Source of the DNA: Elephas maximus indicus
Lineage: Eukaryota; Chordata; Mammalia; Proboscidea; Elephantidae
Assembly (NCBI RefSeq): GCF_024166365.1
Contig: NC_064843.1
Location: forward strand, 58,490,532 to 58,554,531
Length of the DNA stretch: 64,000 bases
Direction of reading: 5' to 3'
This document shows positions 63,767 to 64,000 of this stretch, piece after piece. The notes below the pieces were generated by a model. It did not search any database. It was not told where the DNA came from and saw nothing but the letters and a program-made list of their open reading frames with translations. Every line of letters begins with the position of its first letter. Positions within the stretch are counted from its first letter, which is position 1. Made by a program: the position numbers and the translations under genes.

Positions 63767-64000
63767 GAGCAGTGACGTAAAGAAGATCTCGTGAGAGCAA
63801 AGTGCCGCGATTTGGAGGCGCCCGCGCTTCCGCCCGAGAGGAGCGGCTCCCCACCGATCGCATGAGAGTCTAGGCTGACTGAGGCCTGGGGGCGGTGCGC
63901 GGGCGCCGCAGTGCATGCTGGGGCCGGCGCGCCTCGGGTGGGGCCTAACTCAAGACGAAAGCGCGGGACCCACAAAAGTACGGGTCACGAGAGGATGTCC

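Overview
The window is mammalian nuclear DNA, from an afrotherian and most likely an elephant or close relative. The basis is repeat content: many copies of a tRNA-headed SINE whose 3' end matches the 3' end of an abundant RTE (BovB-like) LINE. That pairing is the hallmark of AfroSINE and RTE1 in Afrotheria. I cannot fix the species from the sequence alone.

The one protein-coding gene is SNX5 (sorting nexin 5), on the minus strand from a CpG-rich promoter near 63.3-63.6 kb to a poly(A) signal near 36.07 kb. All 13 coding exons were read by hand. They splice in frame with GT-AG introns to a 404-residue protein (1215 coding bases including the stop), the length I recall for human SNX5. Intron 1 carries a 237-nt box C/D snoRNA that fits SNORD17, the known guest RNA of this gene. 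The far right end (63.58-64.0 kb) looks like a bidirectional promoter. By mammalian synteny the divergent gene would be MGME1, but no MGME1 coding sequence is in the window.

Positions 1-36,000 lie downstream of SNX5, and I find no gene there. The region is layered mobile elements: RTE copies (one full-length inside an L1, one with an inverted 5' end, two antisense fragments side by side), L1 3' ends in both orientations, ERVL- and MaLR-type LTRs (several solo with 5-bp target duplications), an old ERVL-like gag remnant split by an antisense solo LTR, AfroSINEs, and fossil DNA transposons. A (CATC)n microsatellite directly follows an RTE tail.

The SNX5 introns carry the same repeats, including a SINE-in-RTE-in-SINE nest in intron 8 and a SINE-in-SINE nest in intron 3. 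Intron 4 has a 76-bp minisatellite with a regular two-unit (152-bp) higher-order pattern. I found no undescribed multi-gene system. The most unusual items are a 182-bp TA-flanked inverted-repeat element inside a lineage-specific RTE, the dimeric minisatellite, and the RTE copy with a 5' inversion.
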